DNA of 53,883 bases. Source: Acidobacteriota bacterium. Lineage in GTDB: Bacteria > Acidobacteriota > Vicinamibacteria > Vicinamibacterales > UBA2999. The notes under the pieces were generated by a model. It did no database searches, was not told the origin of the DNA, and saw only the letters and a program-made list of their open reading frames with translations. Made by a program: the position numbers and the translations under genes. The stretch covers positions 73,291-127,173 of the forward strand of contig JAKFXY010000029.1 in NCBI GenBank assembly GCA_021731165.1. Reading direction: 5' to 3'. Below, piece after piece: positions 44,613-52,452 of this stretch. Within the stretch, counting starts at the first letter, position 1; each line of letters starts with the position of its first letter.

Positions 44613-46327
44613 AGCACGGCATCCGTCGGTTTCCCGCGCTGTGGCGCGCGACGCGACTCGCCAGGCGCTGGTACCACGCGCGATACGACGCCTACCCGGA
44701 CTGGCGCCCCTCGCTGGCCCTTCGCCGCGGCCTCTGGGACTCCGCCAGGCGCGCCGCCCAGGGCGGCCCGCGCGTGCTGATGGCCACCTCGGTCGGCTCC
44801 TACGCCCACGCGGTCACGCTCGAGAGTGCGCTGGCCGCTGCGCTGACGTTCCGGGGGGCAGACGTCCACGTGATGTTGTGCGACGGTATGAGCGCCTGCG
44901 CCGAGTGCGAGGCGTCTCTCTACCCGGACATCTCCGCGTTTACCGCTCATGGCCCCGCGCGTGACCTGTGCCGCGACTGCCGGTGGCCGGCTGAGGAGGT
45001 GTATGCGACCCTCGGCATCACCGTGCACCGGTACGGCGACTGGATCGCGGCGGCGGAACGGGTCGAGGCGCGCGGCATCGCCGCGGATCTGCCGTTCGAT
45101 CGGATCGAGGGCTACACGTTGGACGGCCTCGCGATCGGGGAGCACGCGCACGCGGGCGCGCTTCGCTTCTTCGCCACCGGTTCGCTCACCGACGAGCCGC
45201 AGGCCGAGCCGGTGCTGCGGCGCTATCTGGAATCGGCGCTGCTCACCGCGTTTGCGACGCGCCGCCTGCTGCGCACGATCGGCTTCGCGTCGGCCGTGTT
45301 CACGCACGGCATCTACGTGCCCTGGGGCATTGTCGGCGAGGTCGCCCGCCAGGAGCGTGTGCACGTCTCGACGTGGAACGTCGCCTACCGGAAGCGCCGG
45401 TTCATCTTCAGCCACGACGACACCTACCATCACACGCTGATGAGCGAGCCACGCGAGCGCTGGGAAAACCTCGACCTCAGCCTCGCCCAGGAACGCGAGC
45501 TGACGCAGTACCTCTCGAGTCGCCGCGAAGGCCTCTTCGACTGGATCGTGTTTCATCGGCCCACGCACCAGGCCCCGAAGGAGATCGCCGCTCGCGTGGG
45601 CGTCGATCTGTCGAGACCCGTGGTTGGCCTGCTGACCAACGTCTCCTGGGACGCGCAACTCCACTACCCGGCGAACGCTTTCCCGAACATGCTGGAGTGG
45701 CTGGTGCGGACCTGCGAGTACTTCGCGGCTCGACCGGAGTTGCAGCTGCTCATCCGTGTGCACCCGGCGGAGATCAGCGGCTTCCCGCCGTCGAGGCAGC
45801 CGATTCTCGGCGAGTTGCGCAAGCGTATTCCGGTGCTCGCGCCAAACATCATCGTCGTGCCGCCGGAGAGCGGCATGAGCACCTATGGCCTGATGTCACT
45901 GTGCGGCGCGGCGATCATCTACGGCACGAAGATGGGCGTGGAGCTCACGAGCGTCGGGCTCCCGGTGATCGTCGCCGGGGAGGCGTGGATCAGAAACAAG
46001 GGCATCACCCACGACGCGTCCTCGCCCGAGGAGTATTTCCGCATCCTCGACCGACTGCCGTTTACCGAGCGCCTGGGCGCCGAGAAGCTCGCGCGGGCGA
46101 GGCGCTACGCGTACCACTTCTTCTTCAACCGCATGATCCCGCTGCCGTTCGTCGAGCCCAAGGCGGGATATCCGCTCTATCGTTTGAAGCTCGATTCGTT
46201 GGAGCAGCTTCTGCCCGGTGCGTCGCAGGGTCTGGATACCATCTGCGACGGTATTCTCGGGGGAACTCCCTTTGTCCTCGGAGACCGAGAGACGAAGGTG
46301 CCCGAGCTCGCCGACAGCCTTTCGTAA
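44609..46327 (+). CDS. Capsule polysaccharide synthesis-like protein with two CxxC pairs
   Basis: 572 residues from ATG 44609 (ATGA overlap); the upstream open frame is a shadow of the HAD gene. The C-terminal half has RVHPAEISG near residue 390 and IYGTKMGVELTSVGLPVIVAGEAW, similar to the capsule synthesis family (KpsC/KpsS-type, CMP-Kdo-using GT-B). The N-terminal third contains C97-x2-C100 and C121-x2-C124 plus C91, which could hold zinc and is unusual for that family. It follows the CMP-sugar cassette and precedes the WecA-like fusion, so it may transfer a CMP-activated acidic sugar to the growing chain or its lipid anchor. Confidence 0.72.
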   Translation: MKHGIRRFPALWRATRLARRWYHARYDAYPDWRPSLALRRGLWDSARRAAQGGPRVLMATSVGSYAHAVTLESALAAALTFRGADVHVMLCDGMSACAECEASLYPDISAFTAHGPARDLCRDCRWPAEEVYATLGITVHRYGDWIAAAERVEARGIAADLPFDRIEGYTLDGLAIGEHAHAGALRFFATGSLTDEPQAEPVLRRYLESALLTAFATRRLLRTIGFASAVFTHGIYVPWGIVGEVARQERVHVSTWNVAYRKRRFIFSHDDTYHHTLMSEPRERWENLDLSLAQERELTQYLSSRREGLFDWIVFHRPTHQAPKEIAARVGVDLSRPVVGLLTNVSWDAQLHYPANAFPNMLEWLVRTCEYFAARPELQLLIRVHPAEISGFPPSRQPILGELRKRIPVLAPNIIVVPPESGMSTYGLMSLCGAAIIYGTKMGVELTSVGLPVIVAGEAWIRNKGITHDASSPEEYFRILDRLPFTERLGAEKLARARRYAYHFFFNRMIPLPFVEPKAGYPLYRLKLDSLEQLLPGASQGLDTICDGILGGTPFVLGDRETKVPELADSLS

Positions 46328-46330
46328 CCG

Positions 46331-48118
46331 ATGTTCGTCCTGCTCGTGATCGCGGTAGCGGCGGCGGTGTCCGTCGCGCTCGGGGGTGTCGTTCGCCGCG
46401 TGGCGCCTGCCCTTGGCGCGGTCGTGCCTCAGCGTCCGGACAGATGGCACGACAAGCCGACACCCACGCTGGGTGGCATCGCGATCGCCGTCGCGACGCT
46501 CGCAGGCTTCTTGCCCGTGGTCGTTCTCTGGCCCAATCTGCTGCCGTGGGTGGACACCTGGTTCCCGGTGCCGCTGGCGGCCGCGGCGATGTTCGCGGTT
46601 GGCCTCCTCGACGATCAGCTTCAGCTCTCGCCAATCGCCAAGCTCGTGTCGTCACTCATCATCGGCGCCTTGCTCGTGTTTGCCGTCTCGCGCGCCGAGC
46701 CCGAGGGGCTGCCGTGGTTGACGACGCTGGTGGCGACCGTGTGGTTCGCGGGCGTGTGTCACGCGATGAATCTGCTCGACAACATGGACGGACTCGCCAC
46801 GGGCGTGGCGGTGATCGCCTCGTTGTTCCTCGCGGTTGTCGTTGGTGAGCCGCTCGGCGCGGCCTTGGGACTCCTCCTGTTCTCCTGCTGTGGCGCGGCG
46901 CTCGGGTTCCTGTACTGGAATCACTCCCGGGCGCGGTTGTTCATGGGCGATTGCGGGAGCCTCTTCCTCGGCGCTCTCCTTGGCGGCGCATCGCTCGTAC
47001 CGGTGCTGCGCGCCGGCCCCGATTTCCTCAATCCGGCAATCTTCGTGGTCCTGATCCTGGTCGTCCCGTTGTTCGACACCGGATTCGTGCTGGTGCTCCG
47101 CCGGTTCGCGGGTCGAAGCGCGACCAAGGGCGGGATCGACCACGTCTCGCATCGCCTGGTGTCGCTTGGATTTTCCGAGCGGAGTGCCGTGCGGATCCTG
47201 TACCTGCTCGGCATCATCGGTGGTGCGACGGCGTGGGGGTTGATGGCCGGCGGCGTCGAGGGGATGCTGCCGCTGGCGGCGGTCTTCGGCGTGCTCGTCA
47301 CGCTGCTCGGCGTGTATCTCGCGCGCGTCCCGGCGTACAACGCCGAGGACTTCATCGCGCTCCAGAAGTCTTCATTCGCGCCGTTCCTGAAGGATCTGAC
47401 CTTCAAGTGGCACGCAGGCCAGGTCATGCTCGACCTGGTACTGATCACGGCCTGCTACTACAGCGCCTACCGGCTCCGGTTCGAAGGCGAGCGGCTGGAC
47501 CGGTTCCTGCCGTACTTCACCACCTCCTTGCCGGTGGTCATGGCCTGCAAGCTGGGCGCGCTGTACGCCTCCGGTCTCTACCAGCGGTCATGGGGCACCT
47601 TTGGGCTCCGCGACGTGGCGGCGGTGGGCCGCGCCGTCGGCATGGGGTCGCTGCTGGCCGTGCTGCTCGAAGCCTATGTTTTCGGCCTCGTCGGTTTTTC
47701 GCGCGGCGTGTTCCTGATTGATGCCCTGCTGCTCACCGTCGCCATCATCGCTTCTCGCGTCTCGTTCCGTGCGATGAACATGATTGCGTCCACGCGGAAC
47801 AAGCGCAGCAGTCGTGTGCTCGTGTACGGTGCCGGCGCGTACGGACAGCTCCTCGTGCGCGAGATGCGCGCCAATGTCCAATGGAACATGAATCCGGTGG
47901 CGTTCATCGACGACGACCCGATGAAGGCGCACAAGTGGATTGTCGGCGTCCCTGTTCGCGGCGGGATCGACGAGCTCGAGCGCACGGTGAAGCGCCACGA
48001 GGTCGATGAGGTGATCCTCAGCAGCCCGTTGGTCGATGGCACCGTCGAGCGCCGGATACGGGAGGTGTGTGCGCGGCTCGGGCGGCCCGTACGGCGCCTG
48101 CACATGGAAATCGTGTGA
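46331..48118 (+). CDS. WecA/MraY-type polyprenyl-phosphate sugar-1-P transferase fused to a FlaA1/CapD-type N-terminal region
   Basis: 595 residues from ATG 46331, 3 bases after the previous stop. Residues 1-330 form the polytopic transferase: DD at 94-95, NLLDNMDG (147-154), MGDCGS (205-210) and the DHVSHRL histidines (271, 274). It would begin glycan assembly by loading HexNAc-1-phosphate or a relative onto undecaprenyl phosphate. From about 355 a second group of membrane helices leads to a Rossmann-type domain (VLVYGAGAYGQLL near 497). This is the layout of the N-terminal half of WbpM/CapD proteins, but the 4,6-dehydratase domain that should follow is absent: the protein stops after ~110 residues. 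Confidence 0.87.
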   Translation: MFVLLVIAVAAAVSVALGGVVRRVAPALGAVVPQRPDRWHDKPTPTLGGIAIAVATLAGFLPVVVLWPNLLPWVDTWFPVPLAAAAMFAVGLLDDQLQLSPIAKLVSSLIIGALLVFAVSRAEPEGLPWLTTLVATVWFAGVCHAMNLLDNMDGLATGVAVIASLFLAVVVGEPLGAALGLLLFSCCGAALGFLYWNHSRARLFMGDCGSLFLGALLGGASLVPVLRAGPDFLNPAIFVVLILVVPLFDTGFVLVLRRFAGRSATKGGIDHVSHRLVSLGFSERSAVRILYLLGIIGGATAWGLMAGGVEGMLPLAAVFGVLVTLLGVYLARVPAYNAEDFIALQKSSFAPFLKDLTFKWHAGQVMLDLVLITACYYSAYRLRFEGERLDRFLPYFTTSLPVVMACKLGALYASGLYQRSWGTFGLRDVAAVGRAVGMGSLLAVLLEAYVFGLVGFSRGVFLIDALLLTVAIIASRVSFRAMNMIASTRNKRSSRVLVYGAGAYGQLLVREMRANVQWNMNPVAFIDDDPMKAHKWIVGVPVRGGIDELERTVKRHEVDEVILSSPLVDGTVERRIREVCARLGRPVRRLHMEIV

Positions 48119-49251
48119 GGGTCGGCGTCGATGGCCGCGCCTTCACGTCGCCCGCGGCGGGCGTACGCCGGTACATCTCCGCGCTCGTCGGTGCCTTGCT
48201 GGCGCTCGGCGACGGGATTGAGATTGTGGCGCTCGGCGGCGGTGGCACCGGGCTGCCAGCCGGGGTCGCGCACGTCCCCGAGCCTGCGCACCCACCGTCC
48301 AACCCCGGCTGGATTCTGGTCGGTCTTCCCCGCGCGGCCGCGCGGGGGCGCGTCAGCCTGATCCACGCTCCGGCCTATACGGCTCCTTTTTGGGCCGGCG
48401 TTCCCGTGGTGCTCACCATTCACGACGTCAGCTACGCGAGGCGGCCGGAGTGGTACCCACACCGCGTGGGTCCGGCACGTCAGTGGTACTACCGTCGGAG
48501 CGCGCATTCAGCCGCCCACGTGCTGACCGATTCGGAGTTCTCGGCGGCGGAGATCGTCGCGGCGTACTCGATCCCCAGGGATCGCCTGACCGTGGTGCCG
48601 CTCGGCGTTGATGCGGACGCCTTTGCCCCGCCCGGCCCTGACCTGCGGCACACCCCACCGGCGGACGTGCCGACGCCGTACCTGCTGCACGTTGGCGACC
48701 TCCACGAGCGGCGCAATCTCGCGCCGATTGTGGAGGCGCTTCTCCTGGCGCGACGCCGCGGTGATACCCCGCCAGGGCTCTCACTCGTGCTCGCCGGTCT
48801 CGATAGGGGTGTCGGCGCGCAACTGACTTCGATGGTGACCGAGGCGGGTGCCGCCGACGTGGTTGTGCTCCTCGGCCCCGTGAGCGACGCAAGGCTCAAG
48901 GCGCTCTATCGAGGTGCCACGGCGCTCGTATACCCGTCACTCTACGAGGGGTTCGGGTTGCCGCTGCTGGAGGCCATGGCATCTGGGACGCCGGTCATCG
49001 CGTCGCGCGCGGCGTCGATTCCAGAAGTCGTCGGCGATGCGGCCGTCGTCCTCGATCCGGATGATGTGCGGGGCTGGAGCGACGCCATCGTGTCCGTTGC
49101 CACCGACCCGGTACGCCACGCGGCGCTGCGCGCGGCGGGTCTTCGCCATGCGGCGGGCTTCACCTGGGAGCGGACGGCGAGGCTGACGCGCGATGTCTAC
49201 CGCCGGGTGCTTGCCCGCCAAAGCCTTGCCGGAGGTGGGGCCGGCCAATGA
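48115..49251 (+). CDS. Family 4 glycosyltransferase
   Basis: 378 residues from GTG 48115 (GTGA overlap). N-terminal GVDGRAFTSPAAGVRRYI and TIHDVSY segments, then VPLGVDADAF, LHVGDLHERRNL, and the donor-binding YPSLYEGFGLPLLEAMASGTPVIAS with its E-x7-E motif are typical of GT4 enzymes such as mannosyl- or rhamnosyltransferases. It is a retaining GT-B enzyme and would act on the cytoplasmic face. It is coupled by 4 bases to the GT2 gene downstream. Confidence 0.9.
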   Translation: MRVGVDGRAFTSPAAGVRRYISALVGALLALGDGIEIVALGGGGTGLPAGVAHVPEPAHPPSNPGWILVGLPRAAARGRVSLIHAPAYTAPFWAGVPVVLTIHDVSYARRPEWYPHRVGPARQWYYRRSAHSAAHVLTDSEFSAAEIVAAYSIPRDRLTVVPLGVDADAFAPPGPDLRHTPPADVPTPYLLHVGDLHERRNLAPIVEALLLARRRGDTPPGLSLVLAGLDRGVGAQLTSMVTEAGAADVVVLLGPVSDARLKALYRGATALVYPSLYEGFGLPLLEAMASGTPVIASRAASIPEVVGDAAVVLDPDDVRGWSDAIVSVATDPVRHAALRAAGLRHAAGFTWERTARLTRDVYRRVLARQSLAGGGAGQ

Positions 49252-50249
49252 TCCCGGACGTGTCGATCATCGTCGTGACATGGAACGGGCGGCACCACCT
49301 GGACCTGTGCCTCGACTCCGTGGCGGCTCAGCGAGGGGTGAGCGCGGAAACGATTCTCGTGGACAACGCCTCGACCGATGGCACCGTCGAGTACGTGCGC
49401 GCGCGGTTTCCCTGGGTACGCATCGTGCCGCTGACCGTGAACCAGGGATTCGCGGGGGGGAATAACGCGGGGGTCCGCGAGGCCCGTGGCCGCTTCGTCG
49501 CCTTTCTCAACAATGACACGGCAGCCGATCCCGGCTGGCTGCGAGCGCTCCTTGACGCCGTGGACGACGCGTCCGGCTTCGTCCTGACGACCTCCCGCAT
49601 CGTATACATGCACGATCCGGACGTGATCGACAGTGCCGGAGACGGGCTCCTGCGGTGGGGCGGCGCATTCAAGCGGCATCACGGCATGCCCGCCCGTGTC
49701 GCGCTCGATTCCACCGAGGTGTTTGGCATTTGCGGTGCGGCGTGCCTGCTGCCGAAAGCCGTGTTCGAGGAGTTGGGTGGCTTCGACGAGGATTTCTTCG
49801 CCTCGCACGAGGACGTCGATCTGTCGTACCGCGCGCGGCTGCTCGGCTACAGGTGCCGCTACGTGGCCGGTGCCCTGGTGCGGCATCACGGCAGCGCCAC
49901 GATCGGCACGCTGAGCCGCTTCGCGGTCTTCCACGGACAGCGCAACCTGGAGTGGAACTATTTCAAGAACACCCCCGCTTCGTTGCTCGTCCGCACGCTG
50001 CCTGGGCATCTTGTGTACACCATGGTGGCGGCCGTGCACTTCGCCAGGCACGGCGTTGCCGGCTCGTTCCTGCGCGCCAAGGTGGCGGCGTTGGCCGGAG
50101 TCCCGCGGATGTGGCGCAAGCGCCGCCACGTGCAGCGCGGCAGGAAGGTGGGGGCGGGCGCCATCGCTCCGCATCTCGAGTCACGATGGCTGGCTGCCAA
50201 GTTGCGAGAAAAACACTTCGACGCGGGGCTCGCGGAGCGCGCGCGATGA
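49248..50249 (+). CDS. Family 2 glycosyltransferase
   Basis: 333 residues from ATG 49248 (ATGA). The GT-A domain begins VSIIVVTWNGRHHL and has LVDNASTDGT, NQGFAGGNNAGV, FLNNDTAADPGW, FGICGAACLL, GGFDEDFFASHEDVDLSYRA, the pattern of WbbL-like rhamnosyltransferases. About 80 basic residues follow the catalytic domain. It is adjacent to a second GT2 gene with which it may add consecutive residues. Confidence 0.88.
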   Translation: MIPDVSIIVVTWNGRHHLDLCLDSVAAQRGVSAETILVDNASTDGTVEYVRARFPWVRIVPLTVNQGFAGGNNAGVREARGRFVAFLNNDTAADPGWLRALLDAVDDASGFVLTTSRIVYMHDPDVIDSAGDGLLRWGGAFKRHHGMPARVALDSTEVFGICGAACLLPKAVFEELGGFDEDFFASHEDVDLSYRARLLGYRCRYVAGALVRHHGSATIGTLSRFAVFHGQRNLEWNYFKNTPASLLVRTLPGHLVYTMVAAVHFARHGVAGSFLRAKVAALAGVPRMWRKRRHVQRGRKVGAGAIAPHLESRWLAAKLREKHFDAGLAERAR

Positions 50250-51115
50250 GCGGGCCGTCGATCTCAGCGGTGCTCGTCAACTACAACGCGGGCACCGAAC
50301 TGCGCCGCGCCCTGCAGTCGATCGCCGACGAGCTGGCTGGAAGCTGCTGGGAGGCGGTTGTCGTGGACAATGCCTCCACCGACGGGAGCCTCGACAGCGT
50401 TCAGGAGTTTGCGCCCAACGCGCGCACGCTTCGCAACGAGGAAAATATCGGGTTTGCACGCGGTGTGAACCAGGGGTTCGCCGCCACCTCGGCCCCGCTC
50501 GTGCTGATCATGAACCCCGACTGCCGGCTCGTGGAAGGTTCCATCGGGGTGCTGAGTGCGGTGCTTCAACGCCACGAGCAATGTGCCATCGCCGGTCCTC
50601 GGATTCTCAACCCGGACGGATCGGTTCAAGGGAGCGCGCGGGGAGACCCGAACATGTTGACCGGCTTGTTTGGTCGCGCGCAACTGCTTGGCAGGTTGCT
50701 GCCAGGCACGACGATTGCCAGGCGGAATGTGGTGGCGAACGAGGCGATCCGCAGCGGCGAGGAAAGCCTGGTCGTGGATTGGTTGTCCGGTGCCTGCATG
50801 CTGGCGAGGCGCGACTCGCTGGCGCGCGTGGGAGGCTTCGACGAGCGCTATTTTCTCTACTGGGAAGACGCCGACCTCTGCCGCCGGCTGAGGGGGCGTG
50901 GCGAGCACGTGCGCTACGTGCCCAACGCCACCGCCGTGCATCGTGTCGGCCATTCGAGCCGCACCGCGCAGGCGTCGGCGATCCGCGCGTTTCACGAGAG
51001 CGCCTATCTCTACTACACCACGCACGTGGCGCCCGGTGCGCTGCACCCCAAGCGGCCGCTCGCGCGGGCCATTCTCACCGCGCGACGCTGGTGGAATCTG
51101 CATCGCATCTCGTGA
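50246..51115 (+). CDS. Family 2 glycosyltransferase (WbbL-like)
   Basis: 289 residues from ATG 50246 (ATGA); the longer open frame upstream is a shadow of the preceding gene. SAVLVNYNAGTEL, VVDNASTDGSLD, NIGFARGVNQGF, IMNPDCRLVEGS, WLSGACMLARRD and GGFDERYFLYWEDADLC are classic inverting GT2 motifs of the rhamnosyltransferase type. It is the last gene of the long coupled run; a 353-base non-coding region follows. Confidence 0.88.
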   Translation: MSGPSISAVLVNYNAGTELRRALQSIADELAGSCWEAVVVDNASTDGSLDSVQEFAPNARTLRNEENIGFARGVNQGFAATSAPLVLIMNPDCRLVEGSIGVLSAVLQRHEQCAIAGPRILNPDGSVQGSARGDPNMLTGLFGRAQLLGRLLPGTTIARRNVVANEAIRSGEESLVVDWLSGACMLARRDSLARVGGFDERYFLYWEDADLCRRLRGRGEHVRYVPNATAVHRVGHSSRTAQASAIRAFHESAYLYYTTHVAPGALHPKRPLARAILTARRWWNLHRIS

Positions 51116-51119
51116 ACTG

Positions 51120-51138
51120 CGCGGATTTCATTTCCGCG
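51120..51138 (+). terminator. Possible hairpin just after the GT2 stop codon
   Basis: CGCGGA (51120-51125) and TCCGCG (51133-51138) form a 6-bp stem with a 7-base loop, five bases after the stop codon ending at 51115. The location suits a terminator, but no run of T follows, so Rho-independent termination is doubtful. Confidence 0.3.
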
Positions 51139-51208
51139 TCGCATGCCCCTTCGCCCTCCGGCTCGGCACCGCGGAAAAACGCCGGCTTCAGGCGCCCCGG
51201 GGATGCTC

Positions 51209-51231
51209 GGCGTGGGTCCCCAACCCACGCC
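51209..51231 (+). promoter_or_regulatory. Perfect 9-bp inverted repeat
   Basis: GGCGTGGGT (51209-51217) pairs with ACCCACGCC (51223-51231) around a 5-base loop. A further GTGGGT at 51235-51240 could pair with the same ACCCAC instead, giving an alternative smaller stem. It could be an RNA hairpin or an operator; no regulator is evident. Confidence 0.45.
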
Positions 51232-51238
51232 TCGGTGG

Positions 51239-51275
51239 GTCCTGTCGCGGCGTTTTACTTGTCGTCCTGTCGCGG
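51239..51275 (+). repeat. 12-bp direct repeat, 25-bp period
   Basis: GTCCTGTCGCGG occurs at 51239-51250 and again at 51264-51275. Both copies are identical and fall in non-coding DNA. A 25-base spacing puts them on roughly opposite faces of the helix, so paired protein binding is not particularly favoured. Confidence 0.6.
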
Positions 51276-51350
51276 TGCTCGCAGTCGAGCTCGCGGGTCA
51301 TGCAACACGCACATGAAATCTGAGCTAAGCCCCCCGCACATTTCCCGCCG

Positions 51351-51398
51351 GTCGCCTGGCGTTCCCCAATTCCAGGCGACTCGATGCCCGGCGAGTCG
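51351..51398 (+). promoter_or_regulatory. Overlapping, mutually exclusive hairpins
   Basis: GTCGCCTGG (51351-51359) pairs perfectly with CCAGGCGAC (51372-51380). CGACTCG (51377-51383) pairs perfectly with CGAGTCG (51392-51398). The two stems share bases 51377-51380, so they cannot form together. This is the geometry of an attenuator or switch, though chance is possible in GC-rich DNA. Confidence 0.4.
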
Positions 51399-51468
51399 GC
51401 CGCGGGCACCCCACATCCACAATCGCAAATAGGCGCACAGGTGCTCAGGAGGGTGGAGCCGTGCACGT

Positions 51469-52431
51469 ATGGTGGAGACCGGTGGATACAGTACGATTGT
51501 CGGATATGTCTCCGGCGGCGGAGCACACGTCTTGACGAGATCATCAACCGTTCTGGTCACGGGAGCCGGTGGCCAGCTCGCCGACGCGATCGTACGCGCA
51601 TTTGCGGGATGGCACATCGTCGCGCACGCCCGCGCAACGATGGACATCACCGATTCGGCGTCGGTGCGCCGGGTCGTCGGCGAGGAGGCGCCTGATGTGA
51701 TTGTGAACTGCGCCGCTTTCAACGATGTGGACGGCGCGGAGGATCGCCCGGCCGAGGCATTTGCCGTAAACGCTTTCGCGCTGCGCAGCCTGGCCCGCGC
51801 CGCCGATGCGACCGGCGCGGCGCTCGTGCACTACGGAACCGACTTCGTCTTCGACGGCGCCGCCAGCGTACCGTATGACGAATCGGCGCCCCCGTCGCCG
51901 CGAAGCGCCTACGCGGCCTCGAAGCTGGTAGGGGAATGGTTCGCGCTCGAAGCGGCTCGCGGATACGTACTGCGCGTCGAGAGCCTCTTCGGGATGCCCG
52001 TTGCGTGGAAGGGACGCCGGGGAACGCTCGAGAAGATTGTGGAGGGGCTCGAGGCCGATCGGGACGTCACGGTGTTCACCGACCGTACCGTGTCGCCGAG
52101 CTACGTGGAGGATGTTGCCGCCGCCACGAGGTACCTCGTGGAAAGGGGCGGCGAGCCCGGGTTGTATCACTGCGTCAACTCTGGCAGCGGGACATGGCAC
52201 GATGTCGCGGCGGACACCGCGCGCCTGCTCGGCGTGACGCCCCGATTGACGCCGACGACGACGGACCAGGTGACGCTGAGGGCGTCGCGCCCACGGTTCT
52301 GTGCGCTGTCGAATGAGAAGCTGCGCGCCGCGGGGTTTTCCATGCCGACGTGGCAGGATGCGGTGCGGCGATGGCTCGCCACTCGCCGGCCGTCCGGAGC
52401 AGCCCGGAGCGGCCTGGCAGACAAGGCATAG
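51469..52431 (+). CDS. RmlD-like dTDP-4-dehydrorhamnose reductase / NDP-sugar reductase
   Basis: 320 residues from ATG 51469, which has GGAG 10 bases upstream. TTG 51532, with GGAG 8 bases before it, would remove 21 residues that have no counterpart in the family and may be the true start. The dinucleotide motif VLVTGAGGQLADAI is followed by VIVNCAAFNDVDGAE, HYGTDFVFDG and YAASKLVGEW with the catalytic Tyr and Lys, and VTLRASRPRFCALSNEKL is typical of RmlD. It would reduce a dTDP-4-keto-6-deoxyhexose. Partner RmlA, RmlB and RmlC genes are not in the window. Confidence 0.83.
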   Translation: MVETGGYSTIVGYVSGGGAHVLTRSSTVLVTGAGGQLADAIVRAFAGWHIVAHARATMDITDSASVRRVVGEEAPDVIVNCAAFNDVDGAEDRPAEAFAVNAFALRSLARAADATGAALVHYGTDFVFDGAASVPYDESAPPSPRSAYAASKLVGEWFALEAARGYVLRVESLFGMPVAWKGRRGTLEKIVEGLEADRDVTVFTDRTVSPSYVEDVAAATRYLVERGGEPGLYHCVNSGSGTWHDVAADTARLLGVTPRLTPTTTDQVTLRASRPRFCALSNEKLRAAGFSMPTWQDAVRRWLATRRPSGAARSGLADKA

Positions 52432-52441
52432 CAGTTAGAAT
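52414..52441 (+). promoter_or_regulatory. Possible promoter before the GDP-mannose dehydratase gene
   Basis: TAGAAT at 52436-52441 resembles a -10 box; CTGGCA at 52414-52419, 16 bases upstream, matches four of six -35 positions. The predicted start of transcription would fall only a few bases before TTG 52453, giving a nearly leaderless mRNA. The same TAGAAT is found before the gene at 35650. Confidence 0.35.
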
Positions 52442-52452
52442 GGACGCATTTC

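Larger units (their letters stand above)
51116..51468. other. Structured intergenic region, no gene seen
   Basis: This is the longest stretch without a coding gene. Short open frames cross it but none has recognisable protein content. It contains several perfect inverted repeats and a 12-base direct repeat, listed separately, and ends with a purine-rich AGGAGGGTGGAG close to the next gene. It may hold the transcription end of the upstream operon, the promoter of the next operon, a leader RNA or a small RNA; the sequence alone does not decide. Confidence 0.7.

Noticed and set aside
45373-46848. Open frame of 491 codons in another + frame
   Set aside because: Overlaps the capsule-like and WecA-like genes in a different frame; Arg/Gly-rich without motifs.
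51120-51398. Rho-independent terminators in the 51.1-51.4 kb gap
   Set aside because: The hairpins are real but none is followed by a T-run; they are kept only as structures with low confidence as terminators.
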